From: a virus
IMG/VR virus record: IMGVR_UViG_3300033182_000064
Coordinates: 1 to 30,520 of that record
Strand: one strand, 5' to 3'
DNA length: 30,520 nt
This document shows positions 22,015-30,520 of this stretch, piece by piece (position 1 is the first letter of the stretch; each line of letters opens with the position of its first letter). A program made the position numbers and the translations under genes. Under the pieces are notes generated by a model, which made no database searches, had not been told where the DNA came from, and saw only the letters and a program-made list of their open reading frames with translations.

Positions 22015-22274
22015 GCAAGATGTACATTCGTGTAAAGAAAGACGGTTTTATTTACGACTACAACGACATTCTGGCTAGGAATCCGGCGTGTGAAGTAATC
22101 ACCGAGGAGCAGGCGTACCCAGAACGCTTCATGCCTGAAGCTGCAAAGAAGAAGGCTACCCGCAAGTCCAAGAAGGTTGCGCCAGTTATTGACATGTCAA
22201 CCGATGACATTCCTGAGCCGCCGGAATATACTCTGCCGGAATTGGCTGAAGAAGCCTCCAGAGGACTTGAGTAA
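22011..22274 (+). CDS. 87-residue hypothetical virion-region protein
   Basis: The first 40 residues (MYIRVKKDGFIYDYNDILAR, then NPACEVITEEQA) form a compact beta-alpha motif found in many small phage proteins of this region. A basic linker (KKKATRKSKK, about 45-56) and an acidic Pro-rich tail follow. Overlaps on both sides (ATGA and TAATG) place it in the same translational chain as the connector gene. Function is unknown. Confidence 0.85.
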   Translation: MSKMYIRVKKDGFIYDYNDILARNPACEVITEEQAYPERFMPEAAKKKATRKSKKVAPVIDMSTDDIPEPPEYTLPELAEEASRGLE

Positions 22275-22915
22275 TGACGCCGAGCGAAGTGATTGATGAA
22301 GTCCGCCGCATCATTCAGGATACTAGAACAACGTATCGTTATAGTGACGCGGTTCTGCTCGGGTTTGTAAATCAAACTCTGAAGCGGATGGTCGCACTTC
22401 GCCCGGATCTATTCACTGTTGTCGATACAGTCTCTACGACAGCAGACACACCTGTACAGTCTCTACCCGCCGATGCGATGCGTCTAGTTGACGTGTTTCA
22501 AGTAAGTGGGGGTAACGTCGTAGAGGAAGTAACGCGCAGCGTTCTGAACAAGACTGCACCGAACTGGATGGCAGCTACGTCTGGTACTCCAGTAAACTTC
22601 ATGCGTCATGTTCGCACACCGACAAAGTTCTTTCTATATCCTCCGCCGGCGTCAGGCACGCAGCTTCTTGTAGAGTATGCGAAAACTCCTGATGACTATG
22701 GGTTTAACGATACGATTGACCTGAGCGAGTCGTACTTCCCGTCATTGGTTGACGGCACGGTATTCTTAGCTGAGTCGATTGATAACGAGCATGTAAATTC
22801 TGGTAGAGCGGAACTGTTTTACAAGACGTTTGTTCAGAGTCTAGGTGCGTCGCTGCAGTTACGTGTCCTAACTGACACCGATGAGGCAGGCATGGAGCCT
22901 GAGCAGGTAATCTAA
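22274..22915 (+). CDS. Head-tail connector/adaptor protein (DUF6682-like)
   Basis: A 213-residue protein starting MTPSEVIDEVRRIIQDTRTT, then YRYSDAVLLGFVNQTLKRM, a helical beginning typical of a family of phage adaptor proteins that ring the portal (gp6-like in general fold; DUF6682-like from memory). The centre carries a beta part (DTPVQSLPADAMRLVDVFQV, then TKFFLYPPPASGTQLLVEYA) and a terminal helix. Its stop and the next start overlap (TAATG), and the next gene is also connector-like. It probably joins portal and tail. Confidence 0.85.
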   Translation: MTPSEVIDEVRRIIQDTRTTYRYSDAVLLGFVNQTLKRMVALRPDLFTVVDTVSTTADTPVQSLPADAMRLVDVFQVSGGNVVEEVTRSVLNKTAPNWMAATSGTPVNFMRHVRTPTKFFLYPPPASGTQLLVEYAKTPDDYGFNDTIDLSESYFPSLVDGTVFLAESIDNEHVNSGRAELFYKTFVQSLGASLQLRVLTDTDEAGMEPEQVI

Positions 22916-23688
22916 TGGCGAACCGCACCTTTGCATCGTTGATCCCGAAGCTTGCCGTAAGTGTACCGGGATGCCCGCAGCCAACTATCCTACAACATAT
23001 TCAGGATTCTGCGGTACGTTCTTGTGAGCGTACCCTAGCGTGGCGGTATCAGATCCCGCTGTTCAACCTGCTGCCGGGGGTTCACGAGTATACATACAAC
23101 GTCCCTACTGATACGCAGGTGCACGTGCTGTTTGAGGCACTGGTCAATGACTACCCACTGGAGCGTTTGACACTGGAGCAGGCGATTGAGCGGTTCCCGC
23201 AGTGGGCTGACCTGTACTCAGGTGAAGACCCGTCTGTCGTGTGGAGCTTGACCCCTTCTGGTAGCTTCAATACTTCCGACTACAACGAGGCACTGTTCAA
23301 CGACAATTCGCCGTATGTGTTGCCGGATGCAATCGTGGCTGATGCAAGTACGCCGCAGGCAATCTGCCAGCTAGCGCCGGATAAGTTCATCGTGTTGCCG
23401 CTCCCCGACGGTGAGCGCACGTACCGCACTCGGATGTTTGTGGCCCTCAAGCCGACGCGAACTGCCGATGGGATGGATGAAGTTATCTTCGATGATCTTG
23501 AGGACATCATTGTCCATGATGCGCTGACCCGTCTATTAGTGATCTCTAATACGAACTGGGAAGACCGTGAGCTAGCGGCGTATCACGCAAAACAGTATTC
23601 TTACCTGACTGCAGAGCGCCGTGCGCGGGCCAACATGGGCAATATGCGCGGAACGATGCGGGCACGTATGCAGCCTTTCGGAGTCTGA
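22915..23688 (+). CDS. Second connector / tail adaptor protein (putative)
   Basis: A 257-residue protein whose N-terminus is a helix with ILQHIQDSAVRSCERTLAW followed by a strand pair (LLPGVHEYTYNVPTDTQVHV). It has a mixed middle and a C-terminal helical pair (DALTRLLVISNTNWEDRELA, then YHAKQYSYLTAERRARAN). This arrangement parallels the preceding adaptor and is common in podovirus tail-tube or head-closure proteins. Assignment is from position and general fold pattern, not from a diagnostic motif. Confidence 0.8.
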   Translation: MANRTFASLIPKLAVSVPGCPQPTILQHIQDSAVRSCERTLAWRYQIPLFNLLPGVHEYTYNVPTDTQVHVLFEALVNDYPLERLTLEQAIERFPQWADLYSGEDPSVVWSLTPSGSFNTSDYNEALFNDNSPYVLPDAIVADASTPQAICQLAPDKFIVLPLPDGERTYRTRMFVALKPTRTADGMDEVIFDDLEDIIVHDALTRLLVISNTNWEDRELAAYHAKQYSYLTAERRARANMGNMRGTMRARMQPFGV

Positions 23689-23689
23689 C

Positions 23690-24016
23690 ATGGGTATCAA
23701 GCTAACCAATAACGCCTCAACTACGATCCCCGCAGCGGTGTCAAGTACGGCTACGTCGATTGTTGTAGCTACAGGCAGTGGCGGCAAGTTCCCCATTCTT
23801 GGTGCGGGCGACTACTTCTTCGCTACGGTATCCGATGCTGCAAACAACTTTGAGATTGTTAAGGTGACCGCTCGGGCTGACGAAACTATGACGGTTGTGC
23901 GTGCCCAAGAAGGCACGCTAGCTATCCCGTTTCCCGCGAACAGCCGCTTCGAGCTGCGTGTGACTGCCCAGAATTTATCCGACGTTATCGAGTCATTGGA
24001 CTTGTTACTGTACTGA
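23690..24016 (+). CDS. Stand-alone copy of the spike N-terminal domain
   Basis: This 108-residue protein is almost entirely one domain, which matches residues 1-100 of the next gene at about half of all positions (shared EIVKVTAR, TVVRAQEGT and FELRVTA). GGAG stands seven bases before the ATG. In the next gene this domain probably attaches the spike to the virion, so the free copy may be an adaptor ring or spike base plate that pairs with it. The C-terminus differs (SDVIESLDLLLY). Tandem duplication is the simplest origin. Confidence 0.85.
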   Translation: MGIKLTNNASTTIPAAVSSTATSIVVATGSGGKFPILGAGDYFFATVSDAANNFEIVKVTARADETMTVVRAQEGTLAIPFPANSRFELRVTAQNLSDVIESLDLLLY

Positions 24017-24024
24017 GAATTACG

Positions 24025-26553
24025 ATGCCTATTAAACTAGCAAACAACGCTTCCGGTACTCTGGCTACAGCGATCAATGCGGCAGACACCGGCCTTGTCC
24101 TAACGACGGGCGACGGTGCTGAGTTCCCTGCGCTTAGCGCGGGCGAATATTTTTATGCGACGCTCACTAGCTCTCAAGGCACGATGGAGATTGTTAAAGT
24201 CACCGCCCGTAGCGGCGATTCCCTCACTGTCGTGCGTGCCCAAGAAGGCACCGTAGCTAACAGCTTTGCCGTAGGTACTTCGTTTGAACTGCGCGTGACT
24301 GCGGCGTCAATCATTGACACGGTGTACGGGATTACGAATTATCAAGGTGGTAGTGCAGCTAACCCAACGGCACGACTGGATGGCTCAGCATTGCAGGCAG
24401 GCGACTTCTATTTCAACACCGTAGCTGATGAAGTTCGGTTCTATAACGGCACAGCTTGGCAGTCTCTGACGACTGGTTCAATCGAAGTCCAAAACTTCTT
24501 GGGCAATGGGTCAACGACGAACTTCACGATGAGTACCGCACCTACGGGCGAGGACAACACACAGGTCTACATCGACGGTGTATACCAGCAAAAGGATACA
24601 TACAGTGTATCAGGGACAACCCTGATCTTTTCAGGTGCCCCGCCCTTGAATTCGACGATTGAAGTTGTGACGCTCGAAACGATTGCTATTGGGCAAACAT
24701 CTTCCGACTTGGTTAGTTACCAGCCTGCAGGAGCCTCTGCCGCCCCAAGAACAGTGCGTGACAAGTTACGCGAAACCGTTTCTGTCAAAGACTTTGGTGC
24801 TGTTGGTGATGGTGTTACCGATGATACGGCTGCTATCTTGGCTGCATTTGCAGCAATAGCATCAAATAATGGTGGTGTTCTTGAGTTCCCACAAGCAACT
24901 TATTTGATAAGTCATGGCTTCCGCGTTCCAAGCAATACAGTAGTTAATCTTAATGGTTCAACATTAAAAGCGACTACAACTTATGCTCAAGGAACAATTC
25001 CAACAGAAGGTGATAGTTCATTTTTTGCATTAGGTCGCCCACAAAGCGAAAGCCCTCTTGTTTCAGATATTGGAAACATTGTTATTAATGGTGGCGGTGC
25101 TGTACTAGATGGTCGTCGTGATGAACAAACTGGAACTATCGGTGGTTATTCTGGCATTAAGATGGAAACTACTGATACGCCAGTACAAGCAGATTTCCTC
25201 AAGTTAAAAAATATCCTGATTCAAGACTTAACTATTGATCGTATTGGTTATGATGGTATCTACATTGCGGGAGCGCAAAATGTAGTTGTTGAGAATGTCA
25301 TTGTTAATGCAGCTTTGCGTATTGGCGTCGTAGGTGTTGCAGGTGATAATGTGACATTTAGAAATGTTACATCTCAATATACAGTAGGTGACAACCCATC
25401 ATTGGCTGCAGGTCAACAAGGGCCAAGTAATAGTGGTGATGGTTTCTGGAATGAGCCTAATAATTCATGGCAAGACATGACTAATTGGGCGTATGAAAAC
25501 TGTAAAGCTCTATACAACTTCCAATCAGGCTTTAAAGTATGGAACGCGGGTGCTGATGCCAAATACCATATGCGTCTTGATAACTGTTATTCATACTCTA
25601 ATGTATATGATTCTGTTACTAGCACACTGCTTTCTTCTCCAGGTCATGCAGGATTTATTATTACAACAAATGCCACTTCTGCCGCAGAAGCAAGTGTAGC
25701 GTTTAATAATTGTATTGCTGAATCAGAAAATGGTTCCGGTTTTTCAATCAATCCTAATGGCGGCGGCTCTTTACAACGGTTTATTTATAACAACTGTGTA
25801 TCTTACAAGTGTAATCAAAATAATTCTGACAGTATTAACAGAGCGCCGTTTAGGGTTTCAGACGCAGCATACTCAGCAACTCCAACTATCGTAAGCAATG
25901 ACTCTGTAGTTATTGCTCCATCTGCCAATACGCTTGGTTATGGAATGTATTTCGGCAGCATGAAAAATGTCTACCTAAATAATCCAAAGTTTATTGGCAC
26001 ATTTACTGAAGAACTTGTTGTTAGTAGCACTTATGTACCTAATGATGATGAACGAGATACTGCGTTCTTCCAGACAGGTGCTACAAAAGCAAATGTAGCT
26101 GATGAAGTTTTCAAGTTTTCAATGCCTACTCGTCCTGCTTTGTTCGATCAAACATCTGAGCCTACGATTGCAGATCATTTGTTTAGAAATGAGATTGCTA
26201 TTTGGCAAGATGACAATAATCAATTTACAGGTGTATATCGCCGCAATGACAGCACTACGCCTAAATATATTGATTTCCAAGCAAAGAAAAGATTGCGTGG
26301 AGTTGCTAATTTAAGTTCTTCTGCGTCAATAGCAGCTCAAGATAAAGAAACAGGAACCATTGCAGTAACGGGTGCTGCTTTGGGTGACATAGTTACTATT
26401 GCGGCTACTGCTAATTTAGATTCTGATTTAATTGTGACTGCACGAGTTAGCGCTACTGATACAGTAAGTTATTACATACACAATCCATCTTCAAGTTCCG
26501 TTACGCGAGCTGCTACTTACTTGGCAGTAAATGTAGTTAGTAATGATTTTTAA
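24025..26553 (+). CDS. Large tailspike with attachment domain and pectate-lyase-like beta helix
   Basis: An 842-residue protein. Residues 1-100 are a virion-attachment domain shared with the preceding gene. Residues 118-150 (GSALQAGDFYFNTVADEVRF) and about 155-220 (GDGSTTNFT-like, with VYIDGVYQQKDTYSVSGTTL) are small beta domains common in phage fibres. At 249-270 the linker LRETVSVKDFGAVGDG opens a pectate-lyase-type beta helix that runs to about 640, with Asn/Gly-rich coils (NNCIAESENGSGFSINPNGG). The end is probably a trimerising domain. It likely recognises and may cut capsule or O-antigen. DNA turns AT-rich near 24770, so the tip is of different origin from the base. Confidence 0.9.
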   Translation: MPIKLANNASGTLATAINAADTGLVLTTGDGAEFPALSAGEYFYATLTSSQGTMEIVKVTARSGDSLTVVRAQEGTVANSFAVGTSFELRVTAASIIDTVYGITNYQGGSAANPTARLDGSALQAGDFYFNTVADEVRFYNGTAWQSLTTGSIEVQNFLGNGSTTNFTMSTAPTGEDNTQVYIDGVYQQKDTYSVSGTTLIFSGAPPLNSTIEVVTLETIAIGQTSSDLVSYQPAGASAAPRTVRDKLRETVSVKDFGAVGDGVTDDTAAILAAFAAIASNNGGVLEFPQATYLISHGFRVPSNTVVNLNGSTLKATTTYAQGTIPTEGDSSFFALGRPQSESPLVSDIGNIVINGGGAVLDGRRDEQTGTIGGYSGIKMETTDTPVQADFLKLKNILIQDLTIDRIGYDGIYIAGAQNVVVENVIVNAALRIGVVGVAGDNVTFRNVTSQYTVGDNPSLAAGQQGPSNSGDGFWNEPNNSWQDMTNWAYENCKALYNFQSGFKVWNAGADAKYHMRLDNCYSYSNVYDSVTSTLLSSPGHAGFIITTNATSAAEASVAFNNCIAESENGSGFSINPNGGGSLQRFIYNNCVSYKCNQNNSDSINRAPFRVSDAAYSATPTIVSNDSVVIAPSANTLGYGMYFGSMKNVYLNNPKFIGTFTEELVVSSTYVPNDDERDTAFFQTGATKANVADEVFKFSMPTRPALFDQTSEPTIADHLFRNEIAIWQDDNNQFTGVYRRNDSTTPKYIDFQAKKRLRGVANLSSSASIAAQDKETGTIAVTGAALGDIVTIAATANLDSDLIVTARVSATDTVSYYIHNPSSSSVTRAATYLAVNVVSNDF

Positions 26554-26562
26554 GGGTTAGGC

Positions 26563-27918
26563 ATGAGTATCAAATCACAAGGCGGCGTATTCGGTAGAAA
26601 CCCAACCTTCGCAACCCTGACGGTTGAGAATGGGATCTCTGTCGGTAGCCTGACGGTAGGCGGTGAAACCATTACCGGCCTCAGCTATGAGGGCGCTTGG
26701 AACGCTAATACCAATACTCCAGACATTACTGCCTCTCCAGCACAAGGACAGTTTTGGATTGTATCGGTGGATGGCTCTACCAATGTCGGTGGGATTACGA
26801 ATTGGACTACCGGCGACTGGGCTTTGTACGATGGCTCTAGCTGGCAGCGTGTCGAAGGTGGCAACACCGATCTCAGTTCTGGGGTAACTGGACAGCTTGC
26901 AGTCACAAACGGCGGTACAGGGGCTTCTGACGCAGCCACAGCGAGGACGAATCTGGGGTTAGGTAGTGCAGCTACCACAGCCTCTACAGACTACGCTACG
27001 GCTGCTCAGGGCAGTCTGGCGGATAGTGCTGTTCAACCTGCTGATATATCAAATATGTTGGAAACCTCTGACATTGGTGTAACAGTGCAAGGGTATGACG
27101 CTAATATCCTGACTAGCTCAGATATTGGTAGCACTGTTCAAGGCTATGATGCTGATACAGCCAAGCTAGATATTGCTCAAACATTTAGTGCTGAACAAAC
27201 AATTCCAACAATTAACACAACAGACATTGATTCTGGCACTGGCAATGATGCAATTAATATTGCGGATTATGGATACGTTGGTATTCGTACAGCAGGTGTA
27301 GATAGTCTTTGTGTTAAAGCAAACAGTACAACTCAGTTTGAGTTTGGTGGTGGTGCAGGTGGATTTGATGGTCGTATATTGATGTACGATCGTGGTGGAT
27401 CACCAGGATTTGCGTCTTTTTATGCACACGCATCTAATATTGGCTTTTACATTGGCTCATCTGGAAAGGTTGCTGAAATAACATCTGCCGGAAATCTATG
27501 GTTTGATAACGGTAGAGGTATTGATTTTTCAGATTCTTCTGGTGCGGGCAGCACAAGTGAACTGCTTGATGACTATGAGGAAGGTACTTGGAGTCCTACT
27601 GATGCTTCTGGTGCAGGACTTTCGTTATCTTCTGTTTCAGGAACATATACAAAAGTTGGAAGGCAGGTAACTATAATTTGTTCTGTTACATATCCAACAA
27701 CAGGAAGTTCAGCCAATGTTGCTATTGGTGGATTACCGTTTACAACTGGTACTCCAGAAGGCGCTGCGTTTATAAGATATACAACTGCATCTTCTGTATC
27801 TTATACATTTCCAGTTTTAACAACAACAATAGCCGGATACCAAGCTAGTGGAAACACTATCCAGAATTCAGTTCTTTCTGGAAAGAGGATTGATCTTGTT
27901 GGCTCATATTTCGTATAA
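26563..27918 (+). CDS. Tail fibre protein
   Basis: A 451-residue protein. It starts with a short virion-binding part (MSIKSQGGVFGRNPTFATLT), then SYEGAWNANTNTPDITASPA and DWALYDGSSWQRVEGGNTDL. The repeat NGGTGASDAATARTNLGLGS follows near residue 115, and then two VQGYDA repeats (about 175 and 193). The last 125 residues (from about YEEGTWSPTDASGAG) are a receptor-tip domain known from other phage fibres, with GTYTKVGRQVTI. Up to about 27040 the DNA is GC-rich; after it, AT-rich. It probably forms a side fibre with the spike genes around it. Confidence 0.88.
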   Translation: MSIKSQGGVFGRNPTFATLTVENGISVGSLTVGGETITGLSYEGAWNANTNTPDITASPAQGQFWIVSVDGSTNVGGITNWTTGDWALYDGSSWQRVEGGNTDLSSGVTGQLAVTNGGTGASDAATARTNLGLGSAATTASTDYATAAQGSLADSAVQPADISNMLETSDIGVTVQGYDANILTSSDIGSTVQGYDADTAKLDIAQTFSAEQTIPTINTTDIDSGTGNDAINIADYGYVGIRTAGVDSLCVKANSTTQFEFGGGAGGFDGRILMYDRGGSPGFASFYAHASNIGFYIGSSGKVAEITSAGNLWFDNGRGIDFSDSSGAGSTSELLDDYEEGTWSPTDASGAGLSLSSVSGTYTKVGRQVTIICSVTYPTTGSSANVAIGGLPFTTGTPEGAAFIRYTTASSVSYTFPVLTTTIAGYQASGNTIQNSVLSGKRIDLVGSYFV

Positions 27919-27930
27919 AAGGTAACAGAT

Positions 27931-29772
27931 ATGTCATTAACAAAAGTTTCTTATTCAATGGTAAATAAATCATCTATTAGCGTAGTTGATTTTGGAGCCG
28001 ACCCAACTGGCACTAATGATTCAACTGTTGCAATTCAAGCAGCATTTGATTTTATGACAGCTAATTCAAATTCAGTTCAAGATGATCTTGGTCAATATCT
28101 TGGCAATGCACCAAAAGTTTATTTTCCAGAAGGTGTTTATTTAATTAGCGATGAGCTTTCATGGGCTGCATCTTATTGCAGAATAGATGGCAATCAAGCA
28201 ATCTTAAAACCTACTGCAAGTTTCTCTGGCAATGCTGCTATTTATGTTCCTACTTCAGCATGGAGATCAGCAATAACTGGATTGCAGTTTGAAAATTTTG
28301 CTGTCGGAATTAATGCAGGTACTCCAAATACAGGATCAACAATTCCGCAAATTAGAGATTGTTCATTCTTTAATTGTGATATTGGCATTTATCTTGATGA
28401 CAGATCAGCTATTGCTGTTATCCAGAGATGTATTTTTAGAAAAAATCGATGCGACATTCATTCAGAAAGCATTGATTGGACAGTAATCAAAGACTGTTAT
28501 CAATTAGCAGGTACATTAGCGAATGATGGTGATGCTCACATTGTTGCAAACAATTCATCAAAAATAATTCTTGAGAACTGGTTTGGAAACCCACAAGCTC
28601 AAACTATTTCTGAGCCAGCGTGGGTAAAAATAAGTGGCAAAGGATCAGCATTATATACTTATGGGCATTGCAGATTTGGTGGAGAAGTTGGCGGATATAC
28701 AGTCGTTAATGCAAATGCGGCTGCATCATTAAGCACAACAGATACGCCTAGTATTATCTCAATTCAAGATGGAATGACATATTCTGGCCCTTATGCGGGT
28801 GATCGTTCTATTGTTAGATTATTTGATTTACCTAATGCAATTTTGATAAAAAACAATTACGGCATGGTAAATAGTCCGTATGTGACTTGGTCAAGTACAG
28901 TTAGCTCTGGAACGCAAGCAACTCTTGTTGCTCAAGTAACTGATTCTAGATTGCGAACTAATTTATTTAGATTTGCATTCAGGGATAACATACATTTATC
29001 TCCGTCAACAACTAATCCACCTATTCCATCAAATATTATTTTTCCTGAATATCCTGAAAATTCAAAGCTAAGGCTTGAAGGATCAAGTGGAAGCCATGCT
29101 TATACTGAATTCTTTATTGAGGAAACAGCCATTTCTGCTGACACGACTTTAGGAGAAACTCGATATTACTCTGGAGATACATCAGTTGGCCCGGGAATTG
29201 TTGCTTATCAAAAAGGCATACAAGCAACAACTGCTTGTGAAGGAAAAATTATTTGGGGAACTGGTAGACCTAGTGGATCAAGCGGCACTGAAACAAGAGA
29301 TCGTTTAATACTTGACCCGTTGGGCAACTTGCTTGCATCTGAAGATAATTTAAGAACTCTTGGCGGCGCATCTAATAGATGGTCTGAGGTATTTGCAGGT
29401 AATGGAACAATCAATACTTCTGACGCTAATGAGAAGCAAGATGTTCGTGATTTGACAACTGCTGAATCTAATGTTGCCGCTACATTAAAAACAAAGTTAA
29501 AAGCATTTAAGTTTATTGATGCTGTTGAATCTAAAGGTGATGAAGCACGGATTCATTTTGGTGTAATTGCTCAAGATGTTAAATCTGCATTTGAAGCAGA
29601 GGGTTTGGATGCTACTAAGTATGGATTATTTTGTTCAAATACTTGGATGGAAAAGGATGGCGAAGTAGTAATGCCTGATGAAGAAAATCAATATCCAGAA
29701 GGCTCTATTGAAAAAACTCGTCTTGGTATTCGATATGAGCAATTATTAGCATTCATTATTAGTGCGCTTTGA
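27931..29772 (+). CDS. Beta-helix spike with C-terminal S74 self-cleaving chaperone
   Basis: A 613-residue protein. Residues 17-60 (SVVDFGADPTGTNDSTVAIQ) open a pectate-lyase-type beta helix. At the C-terminus, about 490-613, is a peptidase S74 intramolecular chaperone: S497 and K502 in SDANEKQDV form the catalytic dyad, followed by HFGVIAQDV and the C-terminal RLGIRYEQLLAFI. S74 domains help trimers fold and then cut themselves off just before the serine, leaving about 496 residues. No N-terminal attachment domain is present, so it must dock onto another fibre, perhaps the gene before it. The whole gene is AT-rich. Confidence 0.92.
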   Translation: MSLTKVSYSMVNKSSISVVDFGADPTGTNDSTVAIQAAFDFMTANSNSVQDDLGQYLGNAPKVYFPEGVYLISDELSWAASYCRIDGNQAILKPTASFSGNAAIYVPTSAWRSAITGLQFENFAVGINAGTPNTGSTIPQIRDCSFFNCDIGIYLDDRSAIAVIQRCIFRKNRCDIHSESIDWTVIKDCYQLAGTLANDGDAHIVANNSSKIILENWFGNPQAQTISEPAWVKISGKGSALYTYGHCRFGGEVGGYTVVNANAAASLSTTDTPSIISIQDGMTYSGPYAGDRSIVRLFDLPNAILIKNNYGMVNSPYVTWSSTVSSGTQATLVAQVTDSRLRTNLFRFAFRDNIHLSPSTTNPPIPSNIIFPEYPENSKLRLEGSSGSHAYTEFFIEETAISADTTLGETRYYSGDTSVGPGIVAYQKGIQATTACEGKIIWGTGRPSGSSGTETRDRLILDPLGNLLASEDNLRTLGGASNRWSEVFAGNGTINTSDANEKQDVRDLTTAESNVAATLKTKLKAFKFIDAVESKGDEARIHFGVIAQDVKSAFEAEGLDATKYGLFCSNTWMEKDGEVVMPDEENQYPEGSIEKTRLGIRYEQLLAFIISAL

Positions 29773-29802
29773 GCGTGGACAGTTCCGACAGGAAGGTAAA
29801 TT

Positions 29803-30084
29803 ATGTTAGAGAAAGAAACACTTAACGATAAAATTGAAGTTGTGAATAACGGGATATTCCCAGTTATCCAAGTACGCACAGCCACAATCATTACAGACGA
29901 TGGGGTAGAGATCAGTCGCAATTTCCACAGGCATGTACTGACCCCTGATGCTGACATTGCTCAGGAAGATGCAGATGTCTATGCGATAGCACAGCGTGTA
30001 TTCACCGCACAGGTAAAGCAGCAGTATGCTGAGTATCTGGCTTCCTTAGGGCCACAGCCGATTGTGGCTGATGTAGTGGAGTAA
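29803..30084 (+). CDS. 93-residue hypothetical protein after the spike genes
   Basis: A small protein beginning MLEKETLNDKIEVVNNG, with a beta segment (PVIQVRTATIITDDGVEISR) and a C-terminal helix (VFTAQVKQQYAEYLASLGP). I recognise the ISRNFHRHV pattern from short phage proteins in fibre regions but not a tested function. AGGAAGG precedes the ATG. Composition returns toward the GC-rich background here, unlike the spike before it. Confidence 0.8.
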   Translation: MLEKETLNDKIEVVNNGIFPVIQVRTATIITDDGVEISRNFHRHVLTPDADIAQEDADVYAIAQRVFTAQVKQQYAEYLASLGPQPIVADVVE

Positions 30085-30087
30085 GAC

Positions 30088-30390
30088 ATGGCTTTGTTAG
30101 CAACTAAAAATATCACTGCGCAGAATCAGTTTACGGACGCTGTGCGGCTTGAAGGTTATTTCAACCTGTCGATTACTGGCCCTACGTTCACTAACACAAC
30201 GACTGTAACTGTGCAGCGTAGCCCGGATAACGTGACGTGGTATGACGTGGATACGTTCACAGCGCCTTCCGAGAACGTGGGCTTCGATCCTGAGAATATG
30301 TGGTACCGAGTCGGTGTGAAGACGGGGCAGTTCACTGCAGCCGATGACATCAACGTACGTCTGGGTCGCGAAGATAACAATCGTCACTAA
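30088..30390 (+). CDS. 100-residue virion-type beta protein
   Basis: A beta-rich protein: VRLEGYFNLSITGPTFTNTT, then TVTVQRSPDNVTWYDVDTFT, then MWYRVGVKTGQFTAADDINV. The pattern of an Ig-like or jelly-roll strand set with WYDV is frequent in small phage proteins that accompany fibres. It begins three bases after the preceding stop with GGAG six bases upstream. Its role could be a fibre tip or joint; this is inferred. Confidence 0.8.
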   Translation: MALLATKNITAQNQFTDAVRLEGYFNLSITGPTFTNTTTVTVQRSPDNVTWYDVDTFTAPSENVGFDPENMWYRVGVKTGQFTAADDINVRLGREDNNRH

Positions 30391-30398
30391 GGTATGAA

Positions 30399-30520
30399 AT
30401 GGATCAGATTATCTTTAACTGGATCGTGGGCGCGTTCGGCGTACTTGGCGGCTGGACATTGAAGGTGATCTGGGATTCTCTCCAAGAACTGCGCAAGGAT
30501 GTCCGCACTTTGGACACCAA
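30399..30520 (+). CDS. Membrane/coiled-coil protein, 3' end cut by window edge
   Basis: The visible 40 codons start MDQIIFNWIVGAFGVLGGWT and continue into a charged helix (DSLQELRKDVRTLDT). One hydrophobic helix followed by a coiled coil is a common phage protein type found at the border of structural and lysis genes. AAGG lies six bases before the ATG at 30399; an earlier ATG at 30394 is in another frame and soon meets a stop. It may be holin- or spanin-related, but the visible part does not decide this. Confidence 0.75.
   Translation, partial: MDQIIFNWIVGAFGVLGGWTLKVIWDSLQELRKDVRTLDT

Overview
The window is part of a tailed double-stranded DNA bacteriophage genome (Caudoviricetes). It carries a terminase pair, a portal of about 680 residues, a scaffold, a major capsid protein, connector proteins and several beta-helix tailspikes, packed at high density with overlapping start and stop codons. 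No tail tube, sheath, baseplate or tape-measure gene is visible, so a short-tailed (podovirus-like) virion is the best guess but is not proven. Purine-rich ribosome binding sites and sigma70-like promoters suit a Gram-negative host. I cannot name the host.

Left arm (1-10618), all on the minus strand. This is the replication and early region. Reading leftwards it has several small genes separated by hairpins (10618-7375), then a three-gene AAA+ ATPase / helical protein / HExxH-VWA cassette (7372-4381). Two unrecognised proteins follow (4367-2795), then a chain of tiny genes linked by ATGA overlaps (2798-2116). The arm ends with a Lys/Ala-rich histone-like protein carrying a C-terminal membrane helix, coupled to a family A DNA polymerase that runs off the left edge. 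Within this arm lies a gene-free, AT-rich stretch (8970-9659) with twelve TATCTA/TAGATA repeats and an exact inverted pair of 16-bp double sites. It is the best candidate for a replication origin or master operator.

Centre (10619-10795). A divergent control region separates the arms. It holds a sigma70-like promoter whose predicted start falls on the ATG of the small terminase gene, plus a 10-bp direct repeat with a 22-bp period upstream.

Right arm (10796-30520), all on the plus strand, is packaging and morphogenesis. Small terminase, a zinc-ribbon protein and large terminase end at a strong terminator. A new promoter then serves the portal, a small protein, scaffold, major capsid protein, two putative decoration proteins set off by UUCG hairpins, a first pectate-lyase-like spike, fibre and small basic proteins, two connector proteins, a second large spike, a fibre, and a third beta-helix protein with an S74 self-cleaving chaperone domain. 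The last small genes run into a membrane/coiled-coil protein cut by the right edge.

The distal parts of the three spikes and the fibre are clearly more AT-rich than the rest of the late region and join it at a conserved linker, as expected for exchanged host-recognition modules. The least understood parts are the MoxR-type ATPase / VWA-metallopeptidase cassette with its two orphan neighbours, and the repeat-rich intergenic region.
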